Shown: positions 6,831 to 14,959 of the stretch, piece by piece
How the letters are laid out: every line of letters begins with the position of its first letter
Position numbering within the stretch: position 1 is the stretch's first letter
NCBI GenBank assembly: GCA_019636835.1
Contig: JAHBWU010000027.1
Location: 1-42,096, forward strand
Direction of reading: 5' to 3'
DNA from: Nitrospira sp.
Lineage (GTDB): Bacteria; Nitrospirota; Nitrospiria; Nitrospirales; Nitrospiraceae
Length of the DNA: 42,096 nucleotides
Made by a program: the position numbers and the translations under genes
Notes under the pieces: model-generated
What the model saw: the letters and a program-made list of their open reading frames with translations, nothing else
What the model was told of the DNA's origin: nothing
The model's database searches: none

Positions 6831-7913
6831 TTAGAACGGTTGGATAATTCCACCTCCGAGCACATGGTCTCCTTGATAGAAGACGGCGGATTGGCCTGGA
6901 CTTAGTGCCCGTTGAGCCTCGCGAAACTGAATACGGATGCTTGAGGAGGTCAGTGGTGACAGGATGGCAGGTGTCGGGGGTGTTGCGTAGCGAACTTTGA
7001 CGTGAGTTTCAATTGGGCTTTCCAATAAATGAGAGGCAAAGATATTGAGGTCGCTCACCGTACACTCATGTCTGCGCAGGGATTCCTCCGGGCCGAGTAT
7101 GACGGTATTGGTCGCGGGGCGCACTTGTTGAACATAGAGCCGCTGTCCTGTGGCAATGCCAAGTCCCCGGCGTTGGCCTGGTGTGTAGAACGCAATTCCG
7201 TCGTGTTGGCCCAGTGGCTGCCCGGCCTCATCGATAAAGGTGCCGGGTCTCTTGGCTTCGGGAACCTCTTTTTCGATGAAAGTACGGTAGTCTCCCTGAG
7301 AGACAAAGCAGATCTCCTGACTTTCCTTCAGCTCATCGGCCGGGAGCCCCAAGGCCTCGGCTTCTCTCCAGACGTCCGATTTGGCCAGGTTACCCAGAGG
7401 GAAGAGCAGTCTGGGCAGCCAGTGAGGATTGAGGCGGTAGAGAAAGTAGGTTTGATCCTTGCGATGATCAGTGGCACGCGCGAGGAGCGGAGTACCATGA
7501 TTGCTTTGGAGACGAGCGTAATGTCCCGTTGCTACGTAATTGAGGTCTCGCGAGGCCGCGAGATCCATGAGCCCCCGGATCTTCACTCTTTCGTTACAGC
7601 GGACACAGGGATTCGGTGTCGTGCCGGTGGTATAGCCGTGAAGAAAATCGTCAATGACTCCTTTCCGAAAGGAGTCGCGAGTATCGATGACTTCGTGGGA
7701 GATATTCAGAAGTTTGGCGACGTGCTTGGCGATGCCGACCTTACAACATCCTCGTTCTTGCCACTTTTTGGAGGCTGATACGGTTTCGTCCTCGTGTTCC
7801 CATACTTGAAGGGTAATGCCGTGCACGTCGTAGCCCTGGCGAACGAGCAAAGCGGCGGCGACGGAGCTATCAACTCCGCCGCTCATACCAAGAAGGACGG
7901 TTGGTCGAGGCAT
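6831..7913 (-). CDS. mnmA: tRNA 2-thiouridine(34) synthase MnmA
   Basis: This 360-residue cytosolic enzyme adds sulfur to uridine 34 of tRNA-Lys, -Glu and -Gln, using ATP to adenylate the base and a persulfide relayed to it. The PP-loop SGGVDSS lies at about residues 10-16. The catalytic cysteine pair is recognised as NPCVRCN (about residue 100) and SQEICFV (about residue 200). PGQRRGLGIA and the C-terminal beta-barrel segment (GPGQSAVFY-type, here SPGQSAVFYQGDHVLGGG) complete the family pattern. Length is normal. It is the first of three wobble-uridine modification genes in the window; mnmE and mnmG lie 6 kb away on the same strand. Confidence 0.97.
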   Translation of the reverse strand: MPRPTVLLGMSGGVDSSVAAALLVRQGYDVHGITLQVWEHEDETVSASKKWQERGCCKVGIAKHVAKLLNISHEVIDTRDSFRKGVIDDFLHGYTTGTTPNPCVRCNERVKIRGLMDLAASRDLNYVATGHYARLQSNHGTPLLARATDHRKDQTYFLYRLNPHWLPRLLFPLGNLAKSDVWREAEALGLPADELKESQEICFVSQGDYRTFIEKEVPEAKRPGTFIDEAGQPLGQHDGIAFYTPGQRRGLGIATGQRLYVQQVRPATNTVILGPEESLRRHECTVSDLNIFASHLLESPIETHVKVRYATPPTPAILSPLTSSSIRIQFREAQRALSPGQSAVFYQGDHVLGGGIIQPF

Positions 7914-7949
7914 GGGACCGGTAGTGTACCGGGAAGTGTTGAGAAAGTG

Positions 7950-8396
7950 CTAGAGGTCTGCCGCCCGAGCTTTACTCCGATGGAAAGCCAAATCGTGAAC
8001 ATTCTTGGGTGACGATGGGTTTTCGTCGACCCATTTCTGAGCTCCCATGTCACACATGCCATGGAAGTGAGCGCCGTCCTCGATCGAAATACCCGGTGTG
8101 CGAATATCACCGATGAGAATGCCAGGCTTCAGGATTTGAATTTTGTCGGTGGCTGTTACCGTGCCGTTGATCTTCCCGCTGGTCATCAGGGTGCCGGCTG
8201 AAAGAATGCCTTTAATAATCGCTTGTTCTCCAATAATGATGGTCCCGGTGGTGTGGACTTCGCCTTCAACGCGGCCGTCGATGCGGATGGTCCCATCAAA
8301 ATTGAGAATGCCCTTGAAATCTGCTCCTTTTGCAAGGAACGTGAAATTATCGCTGTCGCTCGCGTCTTGAGCGTGTTTGTCGCCTAGAGCCCACAT
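7950..8396 (-). CDS. Bactofilin (first copy)
   Basis: This 148-residue protein has the bactofilin core, a right-handed beta-helix built from short repeats: GADFKGILNFDGTIRIDGRVEGEV is followed by repeated GTIIIGE, AIIKGIL, GTLMTSG and GKINGTV rungs to about residue 115. Bactofilins polymerise without nucleotide into cytoskeletal filaments on the inner membrane that position cell-wall enzymes, chromosome partition proteins or signalling complexes. Short disordered N- and C-terminal tails (the latter with a basic HRSKARAADL end) frame the core. It lies 124 bases downstream of the second bactofilin gene and 36 bases upstream of mnmA. Confidence 0.92.
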   Translation of the reverse strand: MWALGDKHAQDASDSDNFTFLAKGADFKGILNFDGTIRIDGRVEGEVHTTGTIIIGEQAIIKGILSAGTLMTSGKINGTVTATDKIQILKPGILIGDIRTPGISIEDGAHFHGMCDMGAQKWVDENPSSPKNVHDLAFHRSKARAADL

Positions 8397-8460
8397 CAGC
8401 TTTCCTTTGCTCCTTGTGACAGAAACCGACGAGGCATTGTCCTCAAATGGGCCGGACAGG

Positions 8461-8495
8461 AGAGGAAGCTCGCTCGGTGAGAAAGAGCCTCCTCT
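8461..8495. repeat. Inverted repeat between the two bactofilin genes
   Basis: AGAGGAAGCTC (8461-8471) and GAGCCTCCTCT (8485-8495) pair over 11 positions, with one G-U wobble in RNA on the minus strand and a 13-base loop. It lies just after the stop of the upstream bactofilin gene. There is no T-run on the transcribed side, so it may be an mRNA-stabilising or weak attenuating stem rather than a full intrinsic terminator. Confidence 0.5.
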
Positions 8496-8520
8496 CTTTG
8501 TTGTCTAGTGTATCACATGA

Positions 8521-9018
8521 CTAAGCGGAGACCCTCCGGATGGCCGGCTCACTCGGACCTCCGATGGAATGAAGAGGTGTTGTGTCTCGTTGAGAGTGGG
8601 GGGCGACTTGTTCCATCTCTAAGGTTCCGTTAAAGAGGACCCCTTCTTCGATCGAGAGCATGGGTGTGGTGACTCCGCCGTTGATAATCGCAGGAGCACG
8701 CAACTTCATTTTGTCTCTGGCGTGAATATCCCCTGTAATCTTTCCCTTACAGACAATGGTGCCGGCAGTCACTTTGGCCGTAATGACAGCTTCCTCACCG
8801 ACCAACAGGATGCCATCGGTGTGGATTTCTCCCTCGAGAGTCCCATCGATACGCACGGTTCCGTTGTAAGTGATGGTCCCCTTGAACACGACACCTTTCC
8901 CGACAAATGCGCTGACATCCTGTTGTCCGGGGTCGTGTCGCATAGGTTCCAGGCTCGATCCATTACCCTCAACATCGGCGTCGTCGGAACGCCTACCGTC
9001 TTGTTTGTCCTTCCACAT
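8521..9018 (-). CDS. Bactofilin (second copy)
   Basis: This 165-residue bactofilin has a longer polar N-terminal tail (about 45 residues rich in Asp, Lys and Ser) than its neighbour. The beta-helix core starts around AFVGKGVVFKGTITYNGTV, and regular rungs such as GTLEGEIHTDG and GKITGDIHARD follow. The ATG at 9018 was chosen because GAGGAGG stands eight bases upstream; a GTG at 9036 would add six residues and overlap that site. It follows parB by 163 bases, so read-through from parAB or an independent promoter are both possible. In Myxococcus, bactofilins interact with ParABS; the adjacency here is consistent with that, but it is inference. Confidence 0.93.
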   Translation of the reverse strand: MWKDKQDGRRSDDADVEGNGSSLEPMRHDPGQQDVSAFVGKGVVFKGTITYNGTVRIDGTLEGEIHTDGILLVGEEAVITAKVTAGTIVCKGKITGDIHARDKMKLRAPAIINGGVTTPMLSIEEGVLFNGTLEMEQVAPHSQRDTTPLHSIGGPSEPAIRRVSA

Positions 9019-9120
9019 ACGCTCGCCTCCTCTCACGATTTGGGATAGGGGGGTCCGATTAAAGAGCGGAGTCCTTATCGTTAGGGAACATATCGGTCTG
9101 TTCCGGTGAGATATTTAGCG

Positions 9121-9126
9121 TTTATA
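9121..9126 (-). promoter_or_regulatory. Possible -10 box upstream of the bactofilin pair
   Basis: The minus strand reads TATAAA in an AT-rich stretch between parB and the bactofilin gene. No strong -35 hexamer is visible at the correct spacing. It hints that the bactofilin genes may have their own promoter. Confidence 0.25.
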
Positions 9127-9181
9127 TGGTTAAAAGGCAAAAAGAACCGATTTTTTGGCGTGTACGAGACCGAGATGAGGG

Positions 9182-10030
9182 CTAACTCAGGAGAGCCTCC
9201 ACGACTCCATCGAGTTCGTCCGGTGAAAAATAATGAATGACGACTTTCCCTCCTTGCTTGTGTGGGTGAATCGTCACTTTCGTACCAAGACGTTTCTGTA
9301 ACCTGGCTTCGAGATCGGTCCAGGGTGAACTGCGGGGACCCTTGGATTGCCGCTTTTTTCCTACAAGGTTGAGCTCCACGAGTTTTTCTGTTTCTCTGAC
9401 TGAAAGAGTTCCAGCGGCTACCATTTTTCCAATTCTGAGCTGGTCCTCCGGGGACTGGAGACCAAGCAGGGCTTTCGCATGGCCCGTGGTAAGAGTCCCC
9501 CCTTCGACGAGGTCCTGTACTTCGGGGTGAAGATGGATCAGTCGAACGAAGTTAGCGACGGAGGAACGATCACGACCGACTTTTACGGCAATCGCGTCTT
9601 GCGTAAGGCCGAATTCGTTTGTCATGCGCGAATAGGCTCGCGCGGTCTCCATCGGATTCAAGTCTTCTCGCTGGATATTCTCAACCAACGCCAGTAAGAG
9701 AGCCTCTTGATCACTGCAATTGCGAATGACGACCGGGATGGTTTCAAGACCGGCTTCCTTCGAGGCGCGCCATCGGCGTTCTCCGGCGATCAATTCGTAG
9801 ATGCCGTCCCCCTTGCGGCGAACCATGATCGGCTGAAGAACTCCGCTCTCTTTGATGGACGCCGCCAGCTCAGCAAGTTCTTCCTGTGAGAAAGTATGCC
9901 GTGGTTGATAGCGATTGGGCACAATATTCTCGATCCGTATCCGCTGGACATCGGCCGGCTCCGTTGGCTGATTCACTTTGGAGGATGGCAGAAGGGCGCC
10001 GAGTCCTTTACCGAGGGCTTTTTTCTCCAT
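9182..10030 (-). CDS. parB: Chromosome partitioning protein ParB
   Basis: This 282-residue protein is a chromosomal ParB/Spo0J. It begins KKALGKGLGALLP, the ParA-contacting N-terminal motif. The CTP-binding and clamp-forming domain includes NRYQPRHTF, GVLQPIMVRR and GERRWRAS. Next come ENIQREDLNPMETARAY and a helix-turn-helix (LTQDAIAVKVGRDRSSVANFVRL, about residues 135-160) that reads parS, and finally a C-terminal dimerisation segment. ParB loads on parS, spreads as a CTP-dependent clamp and stimulates ParA. The start ATG overlaps the end of parA by 23 bases and has AAGGAG ten bases upstream, inside parA. Two parS sites lie within 1.5 kb. Confidence 0.97.
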   Translation of the reverse strand: MEKKALGKGLGALLPSSKVNQPTEPADVQRIRIENIVPNRYQPRHTFSQEELAELAASIKESGVLQPIMVRRKGDGIYELIAGERRWRASKEAGLETIPVVIRNCSDQEALLLALVENIQREDLNPMETARAYSRMTNEFGLTQDAIAVKVGRDRSSVANFVRLIHLHPEVQDLVEGGTLTTGHAKALLGLQSPEDQLRIGKMVAAGTLSVRETEKLVELNLVGKKRQSKGPRSSPWTDLEARLQKRLGTKVTIHPHKQGGKVVIHYFSPDELDGVVEALLS

Positions 10031-10784
10031 GGGCTATAAACTCCTTAGCTAAAGTTACGTATGCTTGCGAGCCTGCAGATGCGACGTTGTACAGGATTCC
10101 AGGTCGGCCATAACTCGGAGCTTCCGCGAGCGAGACATTGCGCGGGATGACGGCTTGATAGACCTGATCGATGAAGTGAGACCGTATTTGTTCAGCTACC
10201 TGCCTGGATAAGGTATTGCGCGAGTCAAACATGGTCAAGACAATGCCTTCCAGGTCTAGGCTTGAGTTAAACGATTGACGGACTAGATCGATGCTTCCAA
10301 TTAGCCTGGTCAGACCCTCCATCGCGTAATATTCACATTGGACCGGTATGAGAACCGAATCTGCCGCAGTAAGGGCATTGATAGTGAGAATCCCCAGTGC
10401 AGGAGGGCAATCTAGAAAAACAAAGTCATATTTCTTTCGGACATCAGCAATCAAATTTCGAAGATGGCCTTCTCGCCCTTCAACATTGACAAGCTCAACT
10501 TCAGCTCCTGCAAGGTCTGCGTTTGCCGGCAAGAGAGAGAGTCCTTCAACTGATGTCTGCGTTGAAGTTTCTTCGATTGTACTGGTTTTAACAAGGCAAC
10601 TGTAAGTCGTGCTCTTCAAGCTTCCGTGATCAATGCCGAGGCCGCTCGTCGCATTTCCTTGTGGATCCATATCGATGAGCAGTACGGACCTTCCTTCTAG
10701 AGCAATGGAGGACGAAAGATTTATCGCCGTAGTAGTCTTTCCAACTCCACCTTTTTGATTTGCGACCGCAACAACCTTTCCCAT
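10008..10784 (-). CDS. parA: Chromosome partitioning ATPase ParA
   Basis: This 258-residue ParA/Soj ATPase starts GKVVAVANQKGGVGKTTTAIN, with the deviant Walker A motif KGGVGKTT near residue 14. DMDPQGNAT (switch I) and DCPPALGILT (Walker B/switch II) follow. It binds DNA nonspecifically as an ATP dimer and, stimulated by ParB, drives segregation of the origin region. I chose the ATG at 10784 because TAGGAG lies seven bases upstream. The longer frame from 10823 would add a 13-residue MFHVEQ-type extension that merely translates a parS site. Its ribosome site overlaps the TAG stop of rsmG, a sign of coupling. Confidence 0.96.
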   Translation of the reverse strand: MGKVVAVANQKGGVGKTTTAINLSSSIALEGRSVLLIDMDPQGNATSGLGIDHGSLKSTTYSCLVKTSTIEETSTQTSVEGLSLLPANADLAGAEVELVNVEGREGHLRNLIADVRKKYDFVFLDCPPALGILTINALTAADSVLIPVQCEYYAMEGLTRLIGSIDLVRQSFNSSLDLEGIVLTMFDSRNTLSRQVAEQIRSHFIDQVYQAVIPRNVSLAEAPSYGRPGILYNVASAGSQAYVTLAKEFIAHGEKSPR

Positions 10785-10794
10785 CGAAGAGCTC

Positions 10795-11499
10795 CTACAA
10801 CAAATTTGTTCCACGTGGAACATCGAAAACGTTTTGATTTAGGCTGGCAGGTATAGCAAGTGACACCACTCTCTGACCATATCCTTTCTGAAGCTGAAAT
10901 GTGTATTCACTCATCAATAACCAGTTAGAAGAAAGATCTGATTGGTTAATCGGTTGTGACGAATAGAGAATGGCTTTTCCTCCTGGTCGAAGAAGCCTCG
11001 TGCCATTGTGCAGAATCAAGTCATGTTTCAATGCGCGGGTGGTCAAATAATCAAATGATCCATAGGGAAGACGTTCATTCAGGAATCTCTCTAAAGTCCC
11101 GTCAAATATGTCGACACTTTCAAGTCGAAGGAGACCGATGATGAAGTGCAGGAATGAGGATTTTTTTCTCGCCGGCTCAATGAGAGTAATATTCAGGTCC
11201 AATCTCGCAATTTTTAGCGGGATTCCAGGAAATCCAGCTCCCGTGCCGACATCGAGCACCTTGGATCCAGGGCGAATATCGTCGGCTCTGAGGGCGGCAA
11301 GAGAGTCTACAAAGTGCTTGATGATAATCTCATCATCTAGGGTAATGCTTGTGAGATTGAATGATTGATTCCAGAGTTGAAGCTGCTTTAGGTACACCAT
11401 GAACCGTTGGACTTGTTCGATGCTAAGTGGAACGCCAATTTCTGCTGAACTTTCCTGCAGCAGTAAGGAGGGTGAGGTTGCTTGTTCCACGTGGAACAA
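10795..11499 (-). CDS. rsmG: 16S rRNA (guanine527-N7)-methyltransferase RsmG
   Basis: This 234-residue enzyme methylates N7 of G527 in 16S rRNA using S-adenosylmethionine. The Rossmann motif VLDVGTGAGFPGIPLKIA (about residues 80-97) is diagnostic, and RAL with the LLRPGGKAILY strand complete the fold. The frame opens at a TTG at 11499 that overlaps a perfect parS site, giving the peptide start FHVEQ; a GTG at 11490, in the same site, is the next candidate. No good ribosome site is visible, so the true start is uncertain by several codons. A second parS lies in the last codons of the gene (read as VPRGT), so rsmG is bounded at both ends by partition sites. Confidence 0.93.
   Translation of the reverse strand: MFHVEQATSPSLLLQESSAEIGVPLSIEQVQRFMVYLKQLQLWNQSFNLTSITLDDEIIIKHFVDSLAALRADDIRPGSKVLDVGTGAGFPGIPLKIARLDLNITLIEPARKKSSFLHFIIGLLRLESVDIFDGTLERFLNERLPYGSFDYLTTRALKHDLILHNGTRLLRPGGKAILYSSQPINQSDLSSNWLLMSEYTFQLQKGYGQRVVSLAIPASLNQNVFDVPRGTNLL
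10807..10822. promoter_or_regulatory. parS site (rsmG 3' end / upstream of parA)
   Basis: TGTTCCACGTGGAACA is a perfect 16-bp palindrome and fits the bacterial parS consensus TGTTNCACGTGNAACA. It lies inside the last codons of rsmG and about 23 bases before the parA start, where it can nucleate the ParB complex and may also affect parA expression. Confidence 0.93.
11483..11498. promoter_or_regulatory. parS site (rsmG 5' end)
   Basis: A second perfect copy of TGTTCCACGTGGAACA, identical in all 16 positions to the copy at 10807 and 676 bp away. It overlaps the predicted rsmG start codon. Paired parS sites close to parAB are typical of origin-proximal chromosome regions. Confidence 0.93.
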
Positions 11500-11560
11500 T
11501 TACGCTGATGCTTAATTGAGGTCAATAGGGAAGGTTAGGTCCAGATCGAATTTTACGGCA

Positions 11561-13447
11561 CTATGTGTCGATAGTGGGGTGGAATTGGCGCCGATTCTTT
11601 TCTATCGCAACCAGAAGTAAGGATATGGCAGCTGGAGTCACGCCTGATATTCTTGATGCCTGACCCACGGTTTCCGGTCTTATACTATTGAACTTCTCTC
11701 GTACTTCTCTGGAAAATCCCGAGACCATGTTGTAATTGAACGTGTGAGGAATCAATTTTTGCTCAAACCTCTTAAATTTCTCCACTTGCTGGATTTGCCG
11801 ACGTACATAACCCTCATACTTGATCTGGAGCTCTACTTCTTCACTTATTTCATTGTCATGGATGAACGGCATTTCAAAAACTCTTAAGAGTTCTTGATAG
11901 CTCGACTCCTGTCGGCGAAGAAGCTGTGCCATGGTCAAGGCAGACGAAGTGTTCTCGAGATAGGTGCCTTTGATCTGCAACCGGATTTCGTCGCTGAATG
12001 GTGGTCTGGCTGTATTCAGGTGCTCGATCTCTTTTTCGATCAGACATTTCTTCCGTAAAAACCTCTCGTATGCTGCATTAGGAATCAGACCAACCTCGTA
12101 TCCAACCGGCATGAGCCGAAGATCGGCGTTATTGTGGCGGAGAAGCAATCGGTACTCAGCCCTTGACGTGAACATCCGATAAGGCTCGTAGGCATCTTTT
12201 GTAATGAGATCATCGATGAGCACCCCGATATAGGCTTGGGACCGGTCGAGGATCAGGGGCGGCCTCTCACGCAACTTCAGAACGGCATTAATACCGGCAA
12301 CTAAACCCTGCGCGGCAGCTTCTTCATATCCGGAAGTCCCGTTGATTTGTCCAGCATGATAGAGGCCAGCCACCTGCTTGGTTTCGAGGGTCCGATAGAG
12401 TTGGCGCGGGGGGAAATAGTCGTACTCAATCGCATAGCCTGGTTTGAGTATTTTGGCCTGCTCTAATCCAGGGATCGTTTTCAACATAGCGGCCTGAACA
12501 TCAACCGGCAGGCTGGTTGAAATACCGTTCGGGTAAAATTCGATCGAGTCGAGCCCCTCAGGCTCGATAAAAATCTGGTGACGTTCCTTCTCAGCAAAAC
12601 GCACGACCTTATCCTCGATGGAAGGACAGTACCGAGGTCCGGTAGATTCAATAACCCCGCTGTACAGGGGCGAGCGATCAAGATTCTTTTGAATGATGTC
12701 GTGTGTCTCTCGGCTGGTATAGGTCAAGTGACAGAGAACTTGTCTGGTGGTGATGCGCTGGGTGCGATACGAAAAAGGGGGAGGAGGAGAATCACCGGGT
12801 TGAGGAATCATCACCGAGAAATCAATCGTAGCCTTGTCCAATCGTGGAGGGGTTCCGGTCTTGAGCCGTCCGATCTCAAATCCGAGGTCGCGCATGCAGT
12901 CCGAAAGGTGTTCCGACGAGGCTTCTCCCGCGCGACCGGCCGGGAAATGGTTCAATCCGATATGGATAAGACCCTTAAGGAAAGTACCTGATGTCAGTAT
13001 GACGGCCTTGGCATCGATCGTCTCACCCAAGCCCGTCACGATCCCGGTTATAGTGCCTCCGGTCACGAGCAGTCGATCCACAACTCCTTCCGCGAGGGTA
13101 AGGTGCTCCTGCGAGACGAGGGTCTCCTGCATAGCCATGCGATACAGCGATTTGTCGCATTGGGCGCGCAATGCGCGCACCGCCGGGCCTTTGCTTGTGT
13201 TGATGAATCGAAATTGAATGCCGGAGCGATCGGTGTTCCGTCCCATCTCACCGCCGAGCGCATCGATTTCCTTCACGAGGTGTCCCTTGGCGATTCCGCC
13301 GACTGCCGGATTGCACGACATCTGTGCGATTCGGCTCAGCTCCATCGTCAAAAGCAAAGTTTTCGCCCCCATTCGTGCCGCAGCCAGCGCTGCTTCGCAG
13401 CCGGCATGACCGCCCCCCACGACGATGATGTCAAATGCTGTGGCCAC
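11561..13447 (-). CDS. mnmG: tRNA 5-carboxymethylaminomethyl-uridine synthesis protein MnmG (GidA)
   Basis: This 628-residue FAD-binding protein works with MnmE to install the cmnm5 group at wobble uridine 34 of several tRNAs. The dinucleotide-binding motif [19 protein letters not shown] is at the N-terminus. GidA signatures include [28 protein letters not shown] (here [11 protein letters not shown]), [12 protein letters not shown], and [17 protein letters not shown] near the middle. The C-terminal helical domain ends around [13 protein letters not shown], which contacts MnmE. Start is a GTG at 13447 with GAGGAA five bases upstream. It follows mnmE by eight bases, an arrangement that supports coordinated production of the two partners. 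Confidence 0.97.
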   Translation of the reverse strand: MATAFDIIVVGGGHAGCEAALAAARMGAKTLLLTMELSRIAQMSCNPAVGGIAKGHLVKEIDALGGEMGRNTDRSGIQFRFINTSKGPAVRALRAQCDKSLYRMAMQETLVSQEHLTLAEGVVDRLLVTGGTITGIVTGLGETIDAKAVILTSGTFLKGLIHIGLNHFPAGRAGEASSEHLSDCMRDLGFEIGRLKTGTPPRLDKATIDFSVMIPQPGDSPPPPFSYRTQRITTRQVLCHLTYTSRETHDIIQKNLDRSPLYSGVIESTGPRYCPSIEDKVVRFAEKERHQIFIEPEGLDSIEFYPNGISTSLPVDVQAAMLKTIPGLEQAKILKPGYAIEYDYFPPRQLYRTLETKQVAGLYHAGQINGTSGYEEAAAQGLVAGINAVLKLRERPPLILDRSQAYIGVLIDDLITKDAYEPYRMFTSRAEYRLLLRHNNADLRLMPVGYEVGLIPNAAYERFLRKKCLIEKEIEHLNTARPPFSDEIRLQIKGTYLENTSSALTMAQLLRRQESSYQELLRVFEMPFIHDNEISEEVELQIKYEGYVRRQIQQVEKFKRFEQKLIPHTFNYNMVSGFSREVREKFNSIRPETVGQASRISGVTPAAISLLLVAIEKNRRQFHPTIDT

Positions 13448-13455
13448 CGGTTCCT

Positions 13456-14907
13456 CTATTTACCGATACAAAACTCGGAAAAAATGCGGTCCAAGACTTC
13501 ATCAGACGTCACTGCCCCCACAATCTCGCCCAGAGCATCACCTGCGCCTCGGAGATCGACCGCCACAAACTCGGGCGCTATGCCTCGTTCGATTGAGGCC
13601 AGCGACTCTTGGAGTGATGCCTCGGCCCGCTCAAGCGCCACGCGATGCCGAACCTGAGTGACCATGACACTATCGCCTGGTTCAAAGGACGGTTTTACGA
13701 ATTGCGCTTGAATAGCAACCTTCAATGCATCAAGGCCCTCGCCCGTTCGAACTGAAATGGGGAGCACCTCACACCTTGTGATGGCACGCAGCGTGTGAGA
13801 CAACGATTGAACCGATCCAGCGGCGACCAAATCGATTTTATTAACGACAAGTAGATCATCGCGACCAAAAGAAAGAAGACGGATACTCCCCAGGTCAATC
13901 TGTGTCAGTCGAGTGCCGTCCAAAACATGCAGGACGATATCCGCCTGGTCCTGAGCTTCCTTGGACCGGCGGATGCCTTCCAGCTCGACGAGGTCGGTTG
14001 TATCACGCAGCCCAGCGGTGTCGACCAACGTGACTCGCAGACCCTGCCAGACCGTCGATTCCTCAATAAGGTCGCGAGTCGTGCCGGGGATGTCGGTGAC
14101 AATAGCGCGATTCTCATGGAGCAAGCTGTTCAGCAAACTTGATTTGCCGACATTGGGCTCTCCCGCGATCACCACTCGGACTCCCTCGCGCAGGACGCGT
14201 CCTGTCTCAGCGGTCGCCAACATACGCCGAATGTGAGCGAGCGTCTCCTGCAAAGAGACGATCATCTCATCACGCCCAACGAATGCAATATCCTCGTCCA
14301 CGAAGTCGATTCCGGCTTCCAGGTGGGCCAACAGGCTTACGAGACCGGAGCGTAGTCGGTGAACTTGCTGCGTAAGTTCACCGCGGAGCTGGCGCTGTGC
14401 CAATTTGAGGCCAAGTTCCGACTTGGCCCTGATGGTATCCAGCACAGCCTCGGCCTGAGACAAATCAAGCCGGCCGTTTAAAAAGGCACGCTTGGTAAAC
14501 TCTCCTGCTTCTGCGAGACGAGCTCCGGAAGCGATGCAGGCCTCACAGACTCGTTGTAGAACGAGCCAACCGCCGTGACAATGAATCTCAACCACGTCCT
14601 CCGCGGTAAAAGATCGAGGAGCCTTCATATAGACTACCAGGCCTTCGTCGACTATCTGCCCGGTCAACTGAAGCGGCTCGGAAGTGGAATGGCTACCGAT
14701 CGACCGAACAGGAGGAAAGAGAATATCGGCTAGGTGTAGCTTGTGAGAAGCGAGTGTATGAAGCGATTTCTTAGAACGCAGCCGAACCACGTGGCTCGCA
14801 ATGTCAACGGCATGCGGCCCGCTTATTCGAACGATACCGATCCCGCCCTCACCGGCAGGAGTAGCAATTGCGCAAATCGTATCCTCGGGCGTTCCAACGG
14901 TAGGCAT
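13456..14907 (-). CDS. mnmE: tRNA modification GTPase MnmE (TrmE)
   Basis: This 483-residue GTPase forms the MnmEG complex. The N-terminal folate-binding domain starts with [23 protein letters not shown] and contains the EIHCHGG segment. An all-helical domain is split by the G domain, in which [12 protein letters not shown] (G1), DIPGTTRD (G2), DTAGLRDT (G3) and NKID (G4) can be read. The protein ends in the conserved FCIGK, whose cysteine is needed for activity. I preferred the ATG at 14907 over a GTG two codons upstream; neither has a strong ribosome site. Length is typical of the family. Confidence 0.97.
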   Translation of the reverse strand: MPTVGTPEDTICAIATPAGEGGIGIVRISGPHAVDIASHVVRLRSKKSLHTLASHKLHLADILFPPVRSIGSHSTSEPLQLTGQIVDEGLVVYMKAPRSFTAEDVVEIHCHGGWLVLQRVCEACIASGARLAEAGEFTKRAFLNGRLDLSQAEAVLDTIRAKSELGLKLAQRQLRGELTQQVHRLRSGLVSLLAHLEAGIDFVDEDIAFVGRDEMIVSLQETLAHIRRMLATAETGRVLREGVRVVIAGEPNVGKSSLLNSLLHENRAIVTDIPGTTRDLIEESTVWQGLRVTLVDTAGLRDTTDLVELEGIRRSKEAQDQADIVLHVLDGTRLTQIDLGSIRLLSFGRDDLLVVNKIDLVAAGSVQSLSHTLRAITRCEVLPISVRTGEGLDALKVAIQAQFVKPSFEPGDSVMVTQVRHRVALERAEASLQESLASIERGIAPEFVAVDLRGAGDALGEIVGAVTSDEVLDRIFSEFCIGK

Positions 14908-14959
14908 GTTCACTCACGTTCGGGAACTACCAGTCACATCGAGCGAAACCGACCGAGCT

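Noticed and set aside
10785..10823. Longer ParA start giving an MFHVEQ extension
   Set aside because: Those codons are just a translation of the parS palindrome; the ATG at 10784 has a good ribosome site.
13103..13657. 184-codon plus-strand frame across mnmG and mnmE
   Set aside because: It is antisense to two unmistakable genes and has no family resemblance; a shadow frame.
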